Below are positions 42,903 through 52,532 of a stretch of DNA of 64,000 nt, one piece after another. A program made the translations under genes and the position numbers. The notes under the pieces are model-generated. The model was not told the DNA's origin, made no database searches, and saw only the letters and a program-made list of their open reading frames with translations. Position 1 is the first letter of the stretch. Every line of letters starts with the position of its first letter. Origin of the DNA: CAWDMW01 sp963803575 (GTDB lineage Bacteria > Pseudomonadota > Alphaproteobacteria > Rickettsiales > UBA998); NCBI GenBank assembly GCA_963803575.1, contig CAWDMW010000002.1, positions 868,001-932,000 on the forward strand, written 5' to 3'.

Positions 42903-43568
42903 TCAGCCAATACGAATAACCCGATCCATGCGGTTGGCCATCGCTTCATCATGCGTCACAATTAATGCGGCGGCGTGTCGCCGGCGCAATGTGTCTTTCA
43001 TCACTTCTTCCACGTGGCGGCTGGTGGTTGCATCCAGATTACCGGTGGGTTCATCTGCCAGCAACAGAGCGGGTGAATGAATCAGTGCGCGTGCAATCGC
43101 AATGCGTTGTTTTTCACCACCGGATAATTCAGAAGGCATATGCGTTGCGCGCTGAGTCATCTCTACATCTTCAAGCAACAGATCAATCGCTTCTTTTTGG
43201 TGTGCTTTACTGGTACCCGATAATATGAGTGGAACGGCAATATTTTCATAAGCGGTGAGTTCTGGCAGTAAATGATGGAACTGATACACAAACCCAAGCT
43301 TTTCACGGCGTATTGTTGTGCGTGCCGTATCGTCCAGAGATAAACATGCTTCCTGAGCAATATGCACCGTGCCGCTACTGGGTTGTAACAATAATCCAGC
43401 GATATGCATAAGCGTTGATTTTCCGGAACCACTGGCACCAACCAGTGCAACAATCTCGCCTGCATGGACTGTCAGGCTGAAGGGTGGCAGTGCGGTGGTC
43501 TGCTTATCACCATGCTGGTAATGCTTCTCCACCTCGTGCATTTCTAACATAGGACGTGCATTAAGCAT
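42903..43568 (-). CDS. lolD: Lipoprotein-releasing ABC transporter ATPase LolD
   Basis: A 221-residue ABC ATPase. It has Walker A GASGSGKST, the signature LSGGEKQR, Walker B LLADEPTGNLD and a switch His in VTHD. The LolD-type N-terminus (hydrophobic, with HYQHGDKQ) and the neighbouring LolC/E permease identify the complex, which extracts lipoproteins from the inner membrane and passes them to LolA. It overlaps the permease gene by eight bases, so production is coupled. Confidence 0.93.
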   Translation of the reverse strand: MLNARPMLEMHEVEKHYQHGDKQTTALPPFSLTVHAGEIVALVGASGSGKSTLMHIAGLLLQPSSGTVHIAQEACLSLDDTARTTIRREKLGFVYQFHHLLPELTAYENIAVPLILSGTSKAHQKEAIDLLLEDVEMTQRATHMPSELSGGEKQRIAIARALIHSPALLLADEPTGNLDATTSRHVEEVMKDTLRRRHAAALIVTHDEAMANRMDRVIRIG

Positions 43569-44826
43569 GGCGCAGCGCCTCTGCCGGATCAAGTGAGGCC
43601 GCTCTGTAAGCTGGATAAAGCGTTGCCAGAAAAGATAGAGCCAGTGACAAAGCAACAATAATGCTGACTTCGACGATATCTGTACGGGTAGGGAGGGTTG
43701 AGAGGAAATAGACGTTTTTGACCAGTATTTCCTGTCCGCTTAGCGTTTCAATGAAGCGTTTGATCGTCTCTAAATATCTTGCACCAACGATTCCAAGCAA
43801 TGTACCAAGTATGGTGCCAATAACCCCGACACTCATACCTAGCATCGTAAATAAGCGAATAATATCGCGTTTTGGCATCCCGATAGTGCGTAATATGCCG
43901 ATGTCACCGCGTTTATCTTTCACCATCATTACCAGTGAGGAAATAATATTAAACGCTGCTACTAATATGATAAGCGCCAAAATAATGACCATAACATTGC
44001 GTTGAACTTCCAGTGCAGAAAACACCGATTGATGCACACGCTGCCACGGGTAGATATAGAAATGCTGCCCTAGTTCGGTCTGCAACATCTGTGCTATTTG
44101 TTCAGCCTGCTCCATATCAGGAAGTGTGATCTCAATCACGCTTGCCGGATATTCACCCTGCTGTGTCATGGCAAAGTACGTGATAGCTTTGTCATACGGC
44201 ATTAAAATGAGCGTATTATCTATGGTATGCATTCCCAACTCAAAGGTACCCGCTACCGGATAGGCTTTGACACGCGGCATCATTCCAAAAGCTGTGGCAC
44301 GCCCTTGCGGTGAAATCAGCGTGAGACTATCATCTGTGGTGGTGCTGTTCAGTGCTTCAGCCAGACGTGCGCCTGTTACAATGCCTGTGCTTTGGGTAAG
44401 TGCTTTAAGAGCATTGGGAGCAAATGCCTGTATCATTCGATCTTTCCTTTGCATATCGTCTGGCCGAAACGCAATCACTTGCGCGCCCCGTGCAGCACCG
44501 TTCGTGCCACTCACCATGACTTGCCCTTCGATACGCGGAATAATAACCGCATCGTCACCTGTATATTTGCGGATAGTCGTGATAATATCGTGGTAATCAG
44601 CAATGACGCTATTGCGTGGCAAAATGCGTATATGGCCATCAATACCGATGAAATTGGTCAGCATCTCCTGCCTCACGCCATTCATGAGTGAGGTGACAAT
44701 AATAAGTGTCGCAACCCCCAACATAATTCCCATCATAGAAAACCACGCAATCAGTGAGACAAAGCCACTTTTGCGTCGTGATCCGAGGTAGCGCTGAACC
44801 AGCAATGAAGTCACGGATGTGGTCAT
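43561..44826 (-). CDS. lolC: Lipoprotein-releasing permease LolC/LolE
   Basis: A 421-residue FtsX-type permease with four membrane segments: one near the N-terminus (about 22-45) and three in the C-terminal half (about 275-300, 320-345, 385-405). A large periplasmic domain lies between the first and second. The start VQRYLGSRRKSGFVSLIAWFS is the LolC/E hallmark. Only one permease is encoded, so a homodimer, as in the LolF type, is possible. The ATG overlaps the stop of pheS by one base. Confidence 0.92.
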   Translation of the reverse strand: MTTSVTSLLVQRYLGSRRKSGFVSLIAWFSMMGIMLGVATLIIVTSLMNGVRQEMLTNFIGIDGHIRILPRNSVIADYHDIITTIRKYTGDDAVIIPRIEGQVMVSGTNGAARGAQVIAFRPDDMQRKDRMIQAFAPNALKALTQSTGIVTGARLAEALNSTTTDDSLTLISPQGRATAFGMMPRVKAYPVAGTFELGMHTIDNTLILMPYDKAITYFAMTQQGEYPASVIEITLPDMEQAEQIAQMLQTELGQHFYIYPWQRVHQSVFSALEVQRNVMVIILALIILVAAFNIISSLVMMVKDKRGDIGILRTIGMPKRDIIRLFTMLGMSVGVIGTILGTLLGIVGARYLETIKRFIETLSGQEILVKNVYFLSTLPTRTDIVEVSIIVALSLALSFLATLYPAYRAASLDPAEALRHA

Positions 44827-45860
44827 TAAAATCCGTAATGATGCAGCCAGTCTTTGCGGGAATCAAAGAAGGTGCGTAAGTCAGGAATATTATATTTCAG
44901 CATAGCCAATCTTTCTACGCCCATACCGAAGGCAAAGCCCTGATAGGTGGAAGTATCGACATTACAGGCTGTTAGCACATTGGGGTGTACCATACCGCAC
45001 CCCATCACCTCCAGCCAGTCATCTGTGCCGCCAACGGTGATAGATGCTTTTGAGCGCGTGCAGCCAATGTCAATTTCTGCTGATGGCTCGGTGAACGGAA
45101 AGAAGCTGGGGCGGAAACGCACTTCTAGCGCATCATTGTCAAAGAAGAGTTGTAGAAAGCGGGTAATGCAGCCTTTCAAATGTCCCATATGGACATCTTT
45201 ATCAATGTATAATCCTTCCATTTGGTGAAACATCGGGGTGTGTGTCTGATCTGAATCACACCGAAAGGTCGCACCCGGTGCAATAATGCGTATGGGTGGC
45301 GTTTCATTTCGCATGGTACGGATTTGCACCGGCGACGTGTGAGTACGCAGTACGTGACGCACATCTCCAGTCGCGGCATCTTCGCCTTTTGCTAGATAAA
45401 ATGTATCATGCATTTGACGCGCCGGATGATGTTCAGGAATATTTAATGCATCAAAATTATGTTCTTCATCTTCAATCAGGCTACCTGTGCGCACGGTAAA
45501 ACCCATGGAAGCAAAAATATCTTCCATCTCCTGCATCACATGCGAGATAGGGTGTATTTTCCCTATGGTTTGCAAAGAAGGAGGCAGGGTGATATCCAGT
45601 GATTCCTGCGCCAGTTTTGCAGATTCTTCCTGCAACTGAAGCGTATCCTTGCGAGCCTCAATGTCTGTCGTAAAAGACTGCTTAAGTACGTTGAGTTCTT
45701 TGCCTCGCGTTTTGCGCTCTTCCATAGGTAGGGAGGCAACATCTTTCAGCGCCTGAGTCAGCAACCCTTTCTTACCCAGCAGCGTAACGCGTAATTCTTC
45801 CAGTTCTTTCAGGGAAGAAGCAGAAGCAACCACATCACGATGCTGAGTAAAATCGTGCAT
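44826..45860 (-). CDS. pheS: Phenylalanyl-tRNA synthetase alpha subunit
   Basis: A 344-residue class II synthetase subunit. The N-terminal coiled coil (residues 1-90) is followed by the catalytic core. HPISHVMQEMEDIFASMGF, the motif 2 region RTHTSPVQIRTM and motif 3 GFAFGMGVERLAML are all present. It needs PheT to act, yet pheT is not next to it; lolC follows with a one-base overlap. rplT is upstream by five bases, so it is expressed with L35 and L20. Confidence 0.95.
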   Translation of the reverse strand: MHDFTQHRDVVASASSLKELEELRVTLLGKKGLLTQALKDVASLPMEERKTRGKELNVLKQSFTTDIEARKDTLQLQEESAKLAQESLDITLPPSLQTIGKIHPISHVMQEMEDIFASMGFTVRTGSLIEDEEHNFDALNIPEHHPARQMHDTFYLAKGEDAATGDVRHVLRTHTSPVQIRTMRNETPPIRIIAPGATFRCDSDQTHTPMFHQMEGLYIDKDVHMGHLKGCITRFLQLFFDNDALEVRFRPSFFPFTEPSAEIDIGCTRSKASITVGGTDDWLEVMGCGMVHPNVLTACNVDTSTYQGFAFGMGVERLAMLKYNIPDLRTFFDSRKDWLHHYGF

Positions 45861-45865
45861 AGGTT

Positions 45866-46237
45866 TTATGCAGCCTGTTTGTTGTTCAGTGCATCCTGTA
45901 CTTTTTCTGCGATGGCCGCAAAAGTCTCTGGCTCGTTGACAGCAATATCAGACAGTACTTTTCTGTCTAGATCAATGCCCGCCAATGAAAGGCCGTTCAT
46001 AAACTGTGAGTAAATCATGCCATGCTGACGCGCAGCGGCGTTGATACGTTGAATCCAAAGGCTGCGGAATGTACGTTTCTTTGCTTTACGGTCGCGGTAA
46101 GCATATTGTAAGCCTTTCTCCACACGGTTACGCGCCAAACGGTAACAGTTTTTAGAGCGGCCACGATAGCCCTTGGCCATATTAAGAATTTTTTTGCGTC
46201 TTGCGCGGCTGGCAACACTATTAGTAGCTCTAGTCAT
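45866..46237 (-). CDS. rplT: 50S ribosomal protein L20
   Basis: A 123-residue basic ribosomal protein with the L20 pattern (YRGRSKNCYRLARNRVEKG, then RDRKAKKRTFRSLWIQRIN). L20 binds 23S rRNA early in 50S assembly and can repress its own operon. It is slightly longer than usual because of an Ala-rich tail. It lies between rpmI and pheS. The customary infC upstream is not in the window. Confidence 0.96.
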   Translation of the reverse strand: MTRATNSVASRARRKKILNMAKGYRGRSKNCYRLARNRVEKGLQYAYRDRKAKKRTFRSLWIQRINAAARQHGMIYSQFMNGLSLAGIDLDRKVLSDIAVNEPETFAAIAEKVQDALNNKQAA

Positions 46238-46250
46238 TGTCTATAATCTC

Positions 46251-46451
46251 CTATCGTCCGTATGGCATGAATTGTGAAACAATGCGTGCATCCGCATCGC
46301 TCATGATTTTTGTACCACGTTGTTTGCGGATGAACGATTTGGAGCGTTTTACCATTCCGTGACTCTTTCCTGCCACATTACGTTTGATCTTTCCAGTGGC
46401 TGTTAGCTTAAAACGTCCTTTAACGCTGGACTTTGTTTTCATTTTCGGCAT
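46251..46451 (-). CDS. rpmI: 50S ribosomal protein L35
   Basis: A 66-residue ribosomal protein, MPKMKTKSSVKGRFKLTATGKI, with the typical Lys/Arg-rich body. It heads the rpmI-rplT-pheS-lolC-lolD operon. It is separated from the divergently transcribed histidine kinase gene by 137 bases that should hold both promoters. infC, which is often first in this operon, is absent here. Confidence 0.96.
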   Translation of the reverse strand: MPKMKTKSSVKGRFKLTATGKIKRNVAGKSHGMVKRSKSFIRKQRGTKIMSDADARIVSQFMPYGR

Positions 46452-46588
46452 TTTGTTCTCCTGATTCTACAAGTATTCTTCTACTATTGCCAAGGTATGC
46501 CAATTCAACCCGACAATATTCAACTGCACCGTGATATACGCCATTACGATGATTCTCGCAAGCATAATATCATGCAGCGAACAGGCTG

Positions 46589-48136
46589 ATGGCGTTCTAT
46601 CGTTTTGCCTCCATACGGCAGAAACTCATGGTCATCATCATGAGTGTCGCTGTGGTAGCAGTCGGGCTTGCAACGCTTTCCATCTCGGTGATTGGAGTTT
46701 ATAATCTTAAAGATACGATGATGCAGGAAATGGAGCTTGCTGCAGATATTGTTGGTACACGTAACAAGTTTTCGTTGCAATTTGGGCATCAGGGGCAAGT
46801 CACAAAGAATCTGGAAGTGTTCAAGATACGCCCGTCTGTGCAACGTGCGTGTATTTATGATCGTAAGGGCAATATTTTTGCTTACTATCCCATGCCGCAA
46901 GATCAGGCGGGAGGATTCTTAGAAACGCAATCTGGTTTCCATGCAGCGGCAAGATGCCCTCTGATTAATCAGGAGCTGACACGGTTCATCGGAAATCGGT
47001 TGGAAACCTTCCGCTATATTCGTCTAAGTGGCGAGAAGGTGGGGAGTATTTATATTGACTCAGACTTACGTCAGGTAAATCATTATATTAATAACCAGCT
47101 TATTACAGCCGGTGCCGTAACATTATTAGTGTTTTCTATCTCCTATTTTCTGGCGTTACGGTTGCAAAAAGAAATATCGCGCCCCATGCTGGAGTTGTCA
47201 GAAGGAGCGTCCCGTGTGGCGGCGTGTAATGATTACTCATATCGCGTATTCCCGGAAAAAACACAGGAGGAGATTGATCGTCATTATTCCTATGAAATTG
47301 CCGAATTAGTCAAAGCATTTAACAATATGCTACGCGATATTCAACAGCATGAAGCGGAATCTAAAAAGAGTTATGGTGAGCTGCAATATGCGAAAGAGCA
47401 GGCAGAAACCGCCAATATGGCGAAGTCTCAGTTTTTAGCCAGCATTAGCCACGAATTGCGTACACCACTCAATGCGATTATCGGGTTTTCTACTATCCTC
47501 AATAGCCAGCTTTTTGGTGAGTTAAGTGAAAAATATCTGGAATATAGCCATGATATTTATGAGTCTGGCCGGCATTTGCTGGAAATTATTAATGATATTC
47601 TTGATTTATCCAAAGCAGAGGCCGGAAAACTGGATTTACAATATGAGGCATTTGAGCTTGCTGAAGTCATTGACAGATGCGTGAAATTACTAAGCCAGCG
47701 TGCTGTGCGAGGCAATGTGGTCATTGATAGTGAAGTGCTGGGAGATATGCCGCCAATGGTAGCGGATAAGGTACGGATTGTGCAGATTATTCTGAATCTT
47801 TTATCAAACGCGATTAAATTTACGCAGGAGAAAGGCAGAGTCATGCTGCGCGTTTACAGCAAAAAAGATGAGCTTGGAAATGTAGGGTTTCACCTGCTGG
47901 TACGTGATACGGGGATTGGCATGACAAAAAGCGAAATTGAAACCGCTTTTCAAAGTTTTGGGCAGATTGATAGCGGGCTGGATCGTAAATATGAAGGAAC
48001 CGGACTTGGGCTTCCTCTAACGCAGAAACTTGTAGAATTACATAATGGCACTATCTATATTGAGAGTGAAGCGGGTAAGGGAACCAGCGTTTATGTGGTA
48101 ATTCCATCAAAGATGAGAAATATTGGCGAAGACTAG
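46589..48136 (+). CDS. Membrane sensor histidine kinase
   Basis: A 515-residue sensor kinase. Two membrane segments (about residues 14-36 and 171-190) flank a periplasmic domain of about 130 residues resembling CHASE8. A HAMP region and a short coiled coil follow, then the HisKA domain with phospho-acceptor H288 (SISHELRTPLN) and a HATPase domain with N and G boxes (NLLSNAIKFT, DTGIGM, GTGLGLPL). No response regulator lies next to it, so its partner is elsewhere. The neighbouring LdtR-like regulator and TRAP transporter could be its regulon, which is only a guess. Confidence 0.92.
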   Translation: MAFYRFASIRQKLMVIIMSVAVVAVGLATLSISVIGVYNLKDTMMQEMELAADIVGTRNKFSLQFGHQGQVTKNLEVFKIRPSVQRACIYDRKGNIFAYYPMPQDQAGGFLETQSGFHAAARCPLINQELTRFIGNRLETFRYIRLSGEKVGSIYIDSDLRQVNHYINNQLITAGAVTLLVFSISYFLALRLQKEISRPMLELSEGASRVAACNDYSYRVFPEKTQEEIDRHYSYEIAELVKAFNNMLRDIQQHEAESKKSYGELQYAKEQAETANMAKSQFLASISHELRTPLNAIIGFSTILNSQLFGELSEKYLEYSHDIYESGRHLLEIINDILDLSKAEAGKLDLQYEAFELAEVIDRCVKLLSQRAVRGNVVIDSEVLGDMPPMVADKVRIVQIILNLLSNAIKFTQEKGRVMLRVYSKKDELGNVGFHLLVRDTGIGMTKSEIETAFQSFGQIDSGLDRKYEGTGLGLPLTQKLVELHNGTIYIESEAGKGTSVYVVIPSKMRNIGED

Positions 48137-48217
48137 CTGACTTTACGCTTATTTTACTGCTTTAGGCTATTAATAATCTATAGATCCCAATCTATTGCTA
48201 TACATAACGAGGTGTAC

Positions 48218-48673
48218 GTGAAACATATCTATCTTGACACTATCTTGTCCATTGAGCGCTTGCATCGCCGATTTCTGGACGTCATCAAAGGTGAGTTAGA
48301 ACGACTACATATTGAAGATGTCAATAACGTACAAACATTGATTTTGTATAATATTGGTGACGAAGTGCTGACAGTGGGCGAGTTAACAAACCGCGGTTAT
48401 TATCTTGGGTCAAATGTGTCGTATAATGTGAAAAAACTTGTGGAGAATGACTATCTTGAGCAAGAACGTGCGCCTCATGATAAGCGATCTATCAAGATAC
48501 GATTATCTGCTAAAGGCCTGAAGCTCTGTGAAGCCGTTGATGAGTTGTATCAGCGCCATGTTTCGGAGTTGGAAAAAGAAGGCGTTCAGGCAAAAGACAT
48601 GGAGTTTTTGAAATCCCATTTACTGCAACTGGAACAGTTCTGGGCGCGTCATTTGCAGCAACCATTCAAATAA
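48218..48673 (+). CDS. MarR-family regulator, LdtR-like
   Basis: A 151-residue winged-helix protein. GTG 48218 is chosen because GAGG lies six bases upstream, overlapping an earlier in-frame GTG. The HTH/wing region contains LTVGELTNRGYYLGSNVSYNVKKL and the wing APHDKRSIKIRLS. These are characteristic of the LdtR group, which in rhizobia and Liberibacter controls an L,D-transpeptidase gene and osmotic tolerance. No such transpeptidase is nearby. It may regulate the TRAP transporter just downstream. Confidence 0.82.
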   Translation: MKHIYLDTILSIERLHRRFLDVIKGELERLHIEDVNNVQTLILYNIGDEVLTVGELTNRGYYLGSNVSYNVKKLVENDYLEQERAPHDKRSIKIRLSAKGLKLCEAVDELYQRHVSELEKEGVQAKDMEFLKSHLLQLEQFWARHLQQPFK

Positions 48674-48762
48674 TTGGCTGCTATTATTGCTGTAATTTCT
48701 TGTCAGTATGATTGGCATCTGTTACGCTTCGCTCCTACTTAATTTTCAGGGGAGCATACTAT

Positions 48763-49758
48763 ATGCATATTTTCGCTCGTATTAATTATCTTGCTAAAAC
48801 GATGATGGCAGTGTCATGCAGCATTGCCGTTATGGGTATGTCGGATGCACAGGCAGAACGTAAGTTTATGACGTTTGGAACTGCCGGAGTCACGGGTGTT
48901 TACTATCCGGTCGGTGGTACGATTTGCCGTTTAATCAACCGCAAAGCCAAAGAGCATGGCATACGTTGCACGGTAGAATCTACAGGCGGATCTATCTATA
49001 ATCTAAACGCTGTCAGACAAGGCGAGCTGGACGTAGCATTTGCGCAATCTGACTGGCATTATAGCTCGTACCTTGGGGAAGGGGTGTTTGCCGATCAGGG
49101 TGGAGATAAAAACCTGCGTGCAGTGTTTTCATTACATAGTGAAGCATTGACCGTTGTTGCACGGGAAGATTCAGACATTAAGACGTTTGATGATCTTCAG
49201 GGGAAGCGTTTTAACATCGGTAATCCGGGGTCTGGCACACGCTCTACCGTGGAAGAACTCCTCAAAGCAGTTGGCTGGTCAAAGGATAGCTTCTCTTTAG
49301 CATCCGAGTTTAAAGCATCCGAGCAGGCACAAAAACTCTGTGATAACCAGATTGATGCATTCGCGTTTAACACAGGACATCCTAACGGTTCCATTCAGGA
49401 AGTGACATCCACCTGTGATACAAAAATCATTCCTGTAACTGGTGATGCGATTAACGGGTTAGTTAATAAATATTCTTATTATGCGCCAGCAACGATTCCC
49501 GGTGGCATGTACACAAACAATGCTGATGATATTCCGACATATGGTGTGAAAGCGACGATTGTAACGTCAGCTAATGTGGATGATGATGTTGTCTATGAAA
49601 TGGTCAAAGCCGTGTTTGAGAATTTTGATAATTTCAAAACAACTCATCCTATCTTATCTACGCTTAACAAAGAAGATATGATTAATAACGGTCTGACGGC
49701 TCCATTGCATGAAGGTGCTAAGCGTTATTACATTGAGGCAGGTTTGCTGAAAGAATAG
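48763..49758 (+). CDS. TAXI-family TRAP transporter solute-binding protein
   Basis: A 331-residue periplasmic binding protein. The ATG at 48763 follows GGGGAG. A signal peptide ends near DAQAE. The TAXI signature (FGTAGVTGVYYPVGG, then STGGSIYNL) and the later GNPGSGTRST are clear. It should capture an organic acid or amino acid and present it to the fused permease encoded downstream after a terminator-like hairpin. Confidence 0.92.
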   Translation: MHIFARINYLAKTMMAVSCSIAVMGMSDAQAERKFMTFGTAGVTGVYYPVGGTICRLINRKAKEHGIRCTVESTGGSIYNLNAVRQGELDVAFAQSDWHYSSYLGEGVFADQGGDKNLRAVFSLHSEALTVVAREDSDIKTFDDLQGKRFNIGNPGSGTRSTVEELLKAVGWSKDSFSLASEFKASEQAQKLCDNQIDAFAFNTGHPNGSIQEVTSTCDTKIIPVTGDAINGLVNKYSYYAPATIPGGMYTNNADDIPTYGVKATIVTSANVDDDVVYEMVKAVFENFDNFKTTHPILSTLNKEDMINNGLTAPLHEGAKRYYIEAGLLKE

Positions 49759-49775
49759 CCTTAATCACCACCTTA

Positions 49776-49817
49776 AAAGCCGCTTTGATGTTGCACTGCA
49801 CCCATCAAAGCGGCTTT
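49776..49817 (+). terminator. Strong intrinsic terminator after the TAXI gene
   Basis: Fifteen-base perfect arms (49776-49790 and 49803-49817) with a 12-base loop, followed by a run of T to 49821. It lies between the binding-protein gene and the permease gene, so partial termination may give more binding protein than permease. Confidence 0.85.
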
Positions 49818-49937
49818 TTTTATGGCGGATAGATGAATGCCTTTAAACCTGAAAGAAGTAGAAAACTGCTTTACGTTAGCCGGAAAATCTCGTAAGCCTA
49901 CAGCTTAAAATAGCAAAAAAAGGATGGGTGTTGCCAT

Positions 49938-52532
49938 ATGACAACGACTGAAACCGATGTGAACGATCTGATTATCGAACACGATACAGGTGCAAGAAGC
50001 CCTAGTGGTATAGCAGGTAAGATGCTAATTGCTGTTGCAATTATCTGGTCACTTTTCCAGCTATGGATTGCGTCCCCATTACCATTTGCGCTTAATATGT
50101 TTATCCTGAACGATACACAAAGCCGTTCCATTCATTTGGCATTTGCTTTGTTTTTAGCATTCACAGCTTACCCCATGACGCGATCATCGCCTCGCAGCTA
50201 TATCCCTATATATGACTGGGTTATGGCGTTGGCGGGTGCATTTAGTGGCGGGTATCTGTATTTGTTTTATGAAGAATTGGCACTGCGTCCCGGTTTGCCA
50301 ACAGAGCTAGACGTATGGACATCCTGCATCGGAATCATTTTATTGTTAGAGGCTGCACGACGCTCACTGGGTTTACCCCTCATGATTATGGGAGCAGTGT
50401 TTTTAAGTTATACCTTTTTTGGTTCTGCTTCATGGATGCCGGATTTAATCGCACATAAAGGACAATCCCTCAACAAAGTAGCTAACCACCAATGGCTGTC
50501 AACAGAAGGTGTGTTCGGTATTGCACTGGGTGTTTCATCTGGATTTGTCTTCTTGTTCGTATTGTTCGGTGCATTACTCGACAAAGCTGGCGCTGGAAAT
50601 TACTTTATCAAAGTAGCGTTTTCCCTGCTGGGGCATTTGCGTGGAGGGCCTGCAAAAGCGGCAGTGCTGTCTTCAGGACTAACCGGCTTCATCTCTGGTT
50701 CATCTATTGCGAATGTCGTAACAACCGGTACGTTTACTATCCCCTTAATGCGTCGTGTTGGATTTACGGCTGAAAAGGCGGGTGCGGTTGAAGTAGCTGC
50801 TTCAGTGAATGGCCAGATTATGCCACCTGTTATGGGAGCTGCCGCGTTCATCATGGTGGAATATGTGGGATTATCGTATCAGGAAATTATTAAACACGCG
50901 TTTTTGCCGGCGGTTATTTCTTACATTGCGCTACTCTATATGGTGCATCTGGAAGCATTGAAATATGACGTGAAAGCACTGGAGAAACCAGTGAAGAAAA
51001 CGATTCTGCAATCATTGCTGACGACAGGCATCACCTTAAGTAGTATTATCATTCTGGCTGGTATGGTGTATTACGGTGTTGGCTGGGTCAAGGGTGTTGC
51101 CGGAGATGCATCACCGTATGTGTTTGCGGTAAGCTTGCTGGTGATTTATGCGTTGCTGGTTCGGTATGCTTCAAAGCTGCCTGACTTGGAGCCGGATGAC
51201 CCTGACTCACCCGTATATAATTTGCCTGAAACCGCGCCTACGGTGAAGACAGGACTACATTATATCTTACCTATTGTTGTGCTTATCTGGTCGCTGATGA
51301 TTGAGCGTCTCTCTCCGGGGCTATCTGCTTTTTGGGCATGTGTTGTGATGATGGCTATATTAGTGACGCAACGTCCTTTGCTGGCTATTTTTCGTAAACA
51401 GCAGGCAGTGCGAGCAGGTGCTGTTGCAGGATTGCGTGATTTGAAAGATGGACTGGTTGCCGGTGCGCGTAATATGATTGGTATTGGTGTTGCCACGGCT
51501 GCTGCTGGTATTATTGTGGGAACCGTTTCCCTTACAGGGGTAGGTAACGCCATGGTGGAAGTGGTGGAAACCCTTTCAGGTGGATCACTGATTATGGTGC
51601 TGATCTTAACCGCTATCATTAGTTTGATACTGGGGATGGGGCTGCCAACTACCGCTAACTATATTGTGGTGTCGAGCATTATGGCTGGTGTTGTCATGGA
51701 GCTGGGTAAGCAGCATGGACTGATTGTTCCAGCCATTGCAGTACATATGTTTGTGTTTTATTTTGGTATCATGGCGGATGTCACGCCTCCTGTGGGTCTG
51801 GCTTCATTTGCGGCGGCAGCAGTCTCGAAGGGTGATCCTATACGCACGGGGTTTCAGGCATTCCTTTATAGTACCCGTACCGCTATCTTGCCGTTCTTCT
51901 TCATTTACAATACGGAGCTATTATTAATAGGGGTAGACTCTTTCATGCATGGTGTGTGGGTGTTTGTCACGGCTACCATCGCGTTGCTTGTGTTTTCTGC
52001 TGGAACGCAAGGTTTCTTTCTGGTGCGCAACCGCGTTTATGAAAGTGCTGTGATGATTCTGATTTCAGTCATGATTTTTATTCCGGGCGCCTTCTTAGAA
52101 TATGTGTATCCTAAATATAACGTTGCGGCAGGCGATCAGTTAAGCACTATATTGGAAACAGCAACTACGGGTGAGCAACTCAAGTTACGAGTCATGGGCG
52201 AGGATGCTCTTGGCGATCCTAAAGCCTATCAAATGTATCTGAATGTGCCAGAAGGTGACACCGCACAGGCACGATATGATGCATTGGGCCTTACGGTGAT
52301 GGAAGAAGATGGCAACACCATTGTTGAAAATATTGCTTTTGGCAGTGTAATGGCTGAGAGCGATCTGGATTTCTATCACGAGATTGAAGAAGTCATGGTG
52401 CCAAACGAACAGCCTATAAAGTATATTGTTTATATTCCTGCGCTTGCATTACTGGGAATCATCGTTATGATGCAGCGTAGCAGACAACGTAAAGCCCTGC
52501 GAAGCGGTGGCAGCAACATAAAGGTAGTGTGA
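49938..52532 (+). CDS. TRAP transporter fused 4TM-12TM permease
   Basis: An 864-residue membrane protein in which the small (DctQ-like) and large (DctM-like) TRAP subunits are fused, as is normal for TAXI-type systems. About 16-18 hydrophobic segments are visible. The DctM signature region includes SGSSIANVVTTGTFTIPLM and a mirror motif GMGLPTTANYIV. A soluble C-terminal region of about 120 residues (DUF3394-like) precedes a final membrane segment. It imports substrate with a sodium or proton gradient. It overlaps the UspA gene by one base. Confidence 0.93.
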   Translation: MTTTETDVNDLIIEHDTGARSPSGIAGKMLIAVAIIWSLFQLWIASPLPFALNMFILNDTQSRSIHLAFALFLAFTAYPMTRSSPRSYIPIYDWVMALAGAFSGGYLYLFYEELALRPGLPTELDVWTSCIGIILLLEAARRSLGLPLMIMGAVFLSYTFFGSASWMPDLIAHKGQSLNKVANHQWLSTEGVFGIALGVSSGFVFLFVLFGALLDKAGAGNYFIKVAFSLLGHLRGGPAKAAVLSSGLTGFISGSSIANVVTTGTFTIPLMRRVGFTAEKAGAVEVAASVNGQIMPPVMGAAAFIMVEYVGLSYQEIIKHAFLPAVISYIALLYMVHLEALKYDVKALEKPVKKTILQSLLTTGITLSSIIILAGMVYYGVGWVKGVAGDASPYVFAVSLLVIYALLVRYASKLPDLEPDDPDSPVYNLPETAPTVKTGLHYILPIVVLIWSLMIERLSPGLSAFWACVVMMAILVTQRPLLAIFRKQQAVRAGAVAGLRDLKDGLVAGARNMIGIGVATAAAGIIVGTVSLTGVGNAMVEVVETLSGGSLIMVLILTAIISLILGMGLPTTANYIVVSSIMAGVVMELGKQHGLIVPAIAVHMFVFYFGIMADVTPPVGLASFAAAAVSKGDPIRTGFQAFLYSTRTAILPFFFIYNTELLLIGVDSFMHGVWVFVTATIALLVFSAGTQGFFLVRNRVYESAVMILISVMIFIPGAFLEYVYPKYNVAAGDQLSTILETATTGEQLKLRVMGEDALGDPKAYQMYLNVPEGDTAQARYDALGLTVMEEDGNTIVENIAFGSVMAESDLDFYHEIEEVMVPNEQPIKYIVYIPALALLGIIVMMQRSRQRKALRSGGSNIKVV

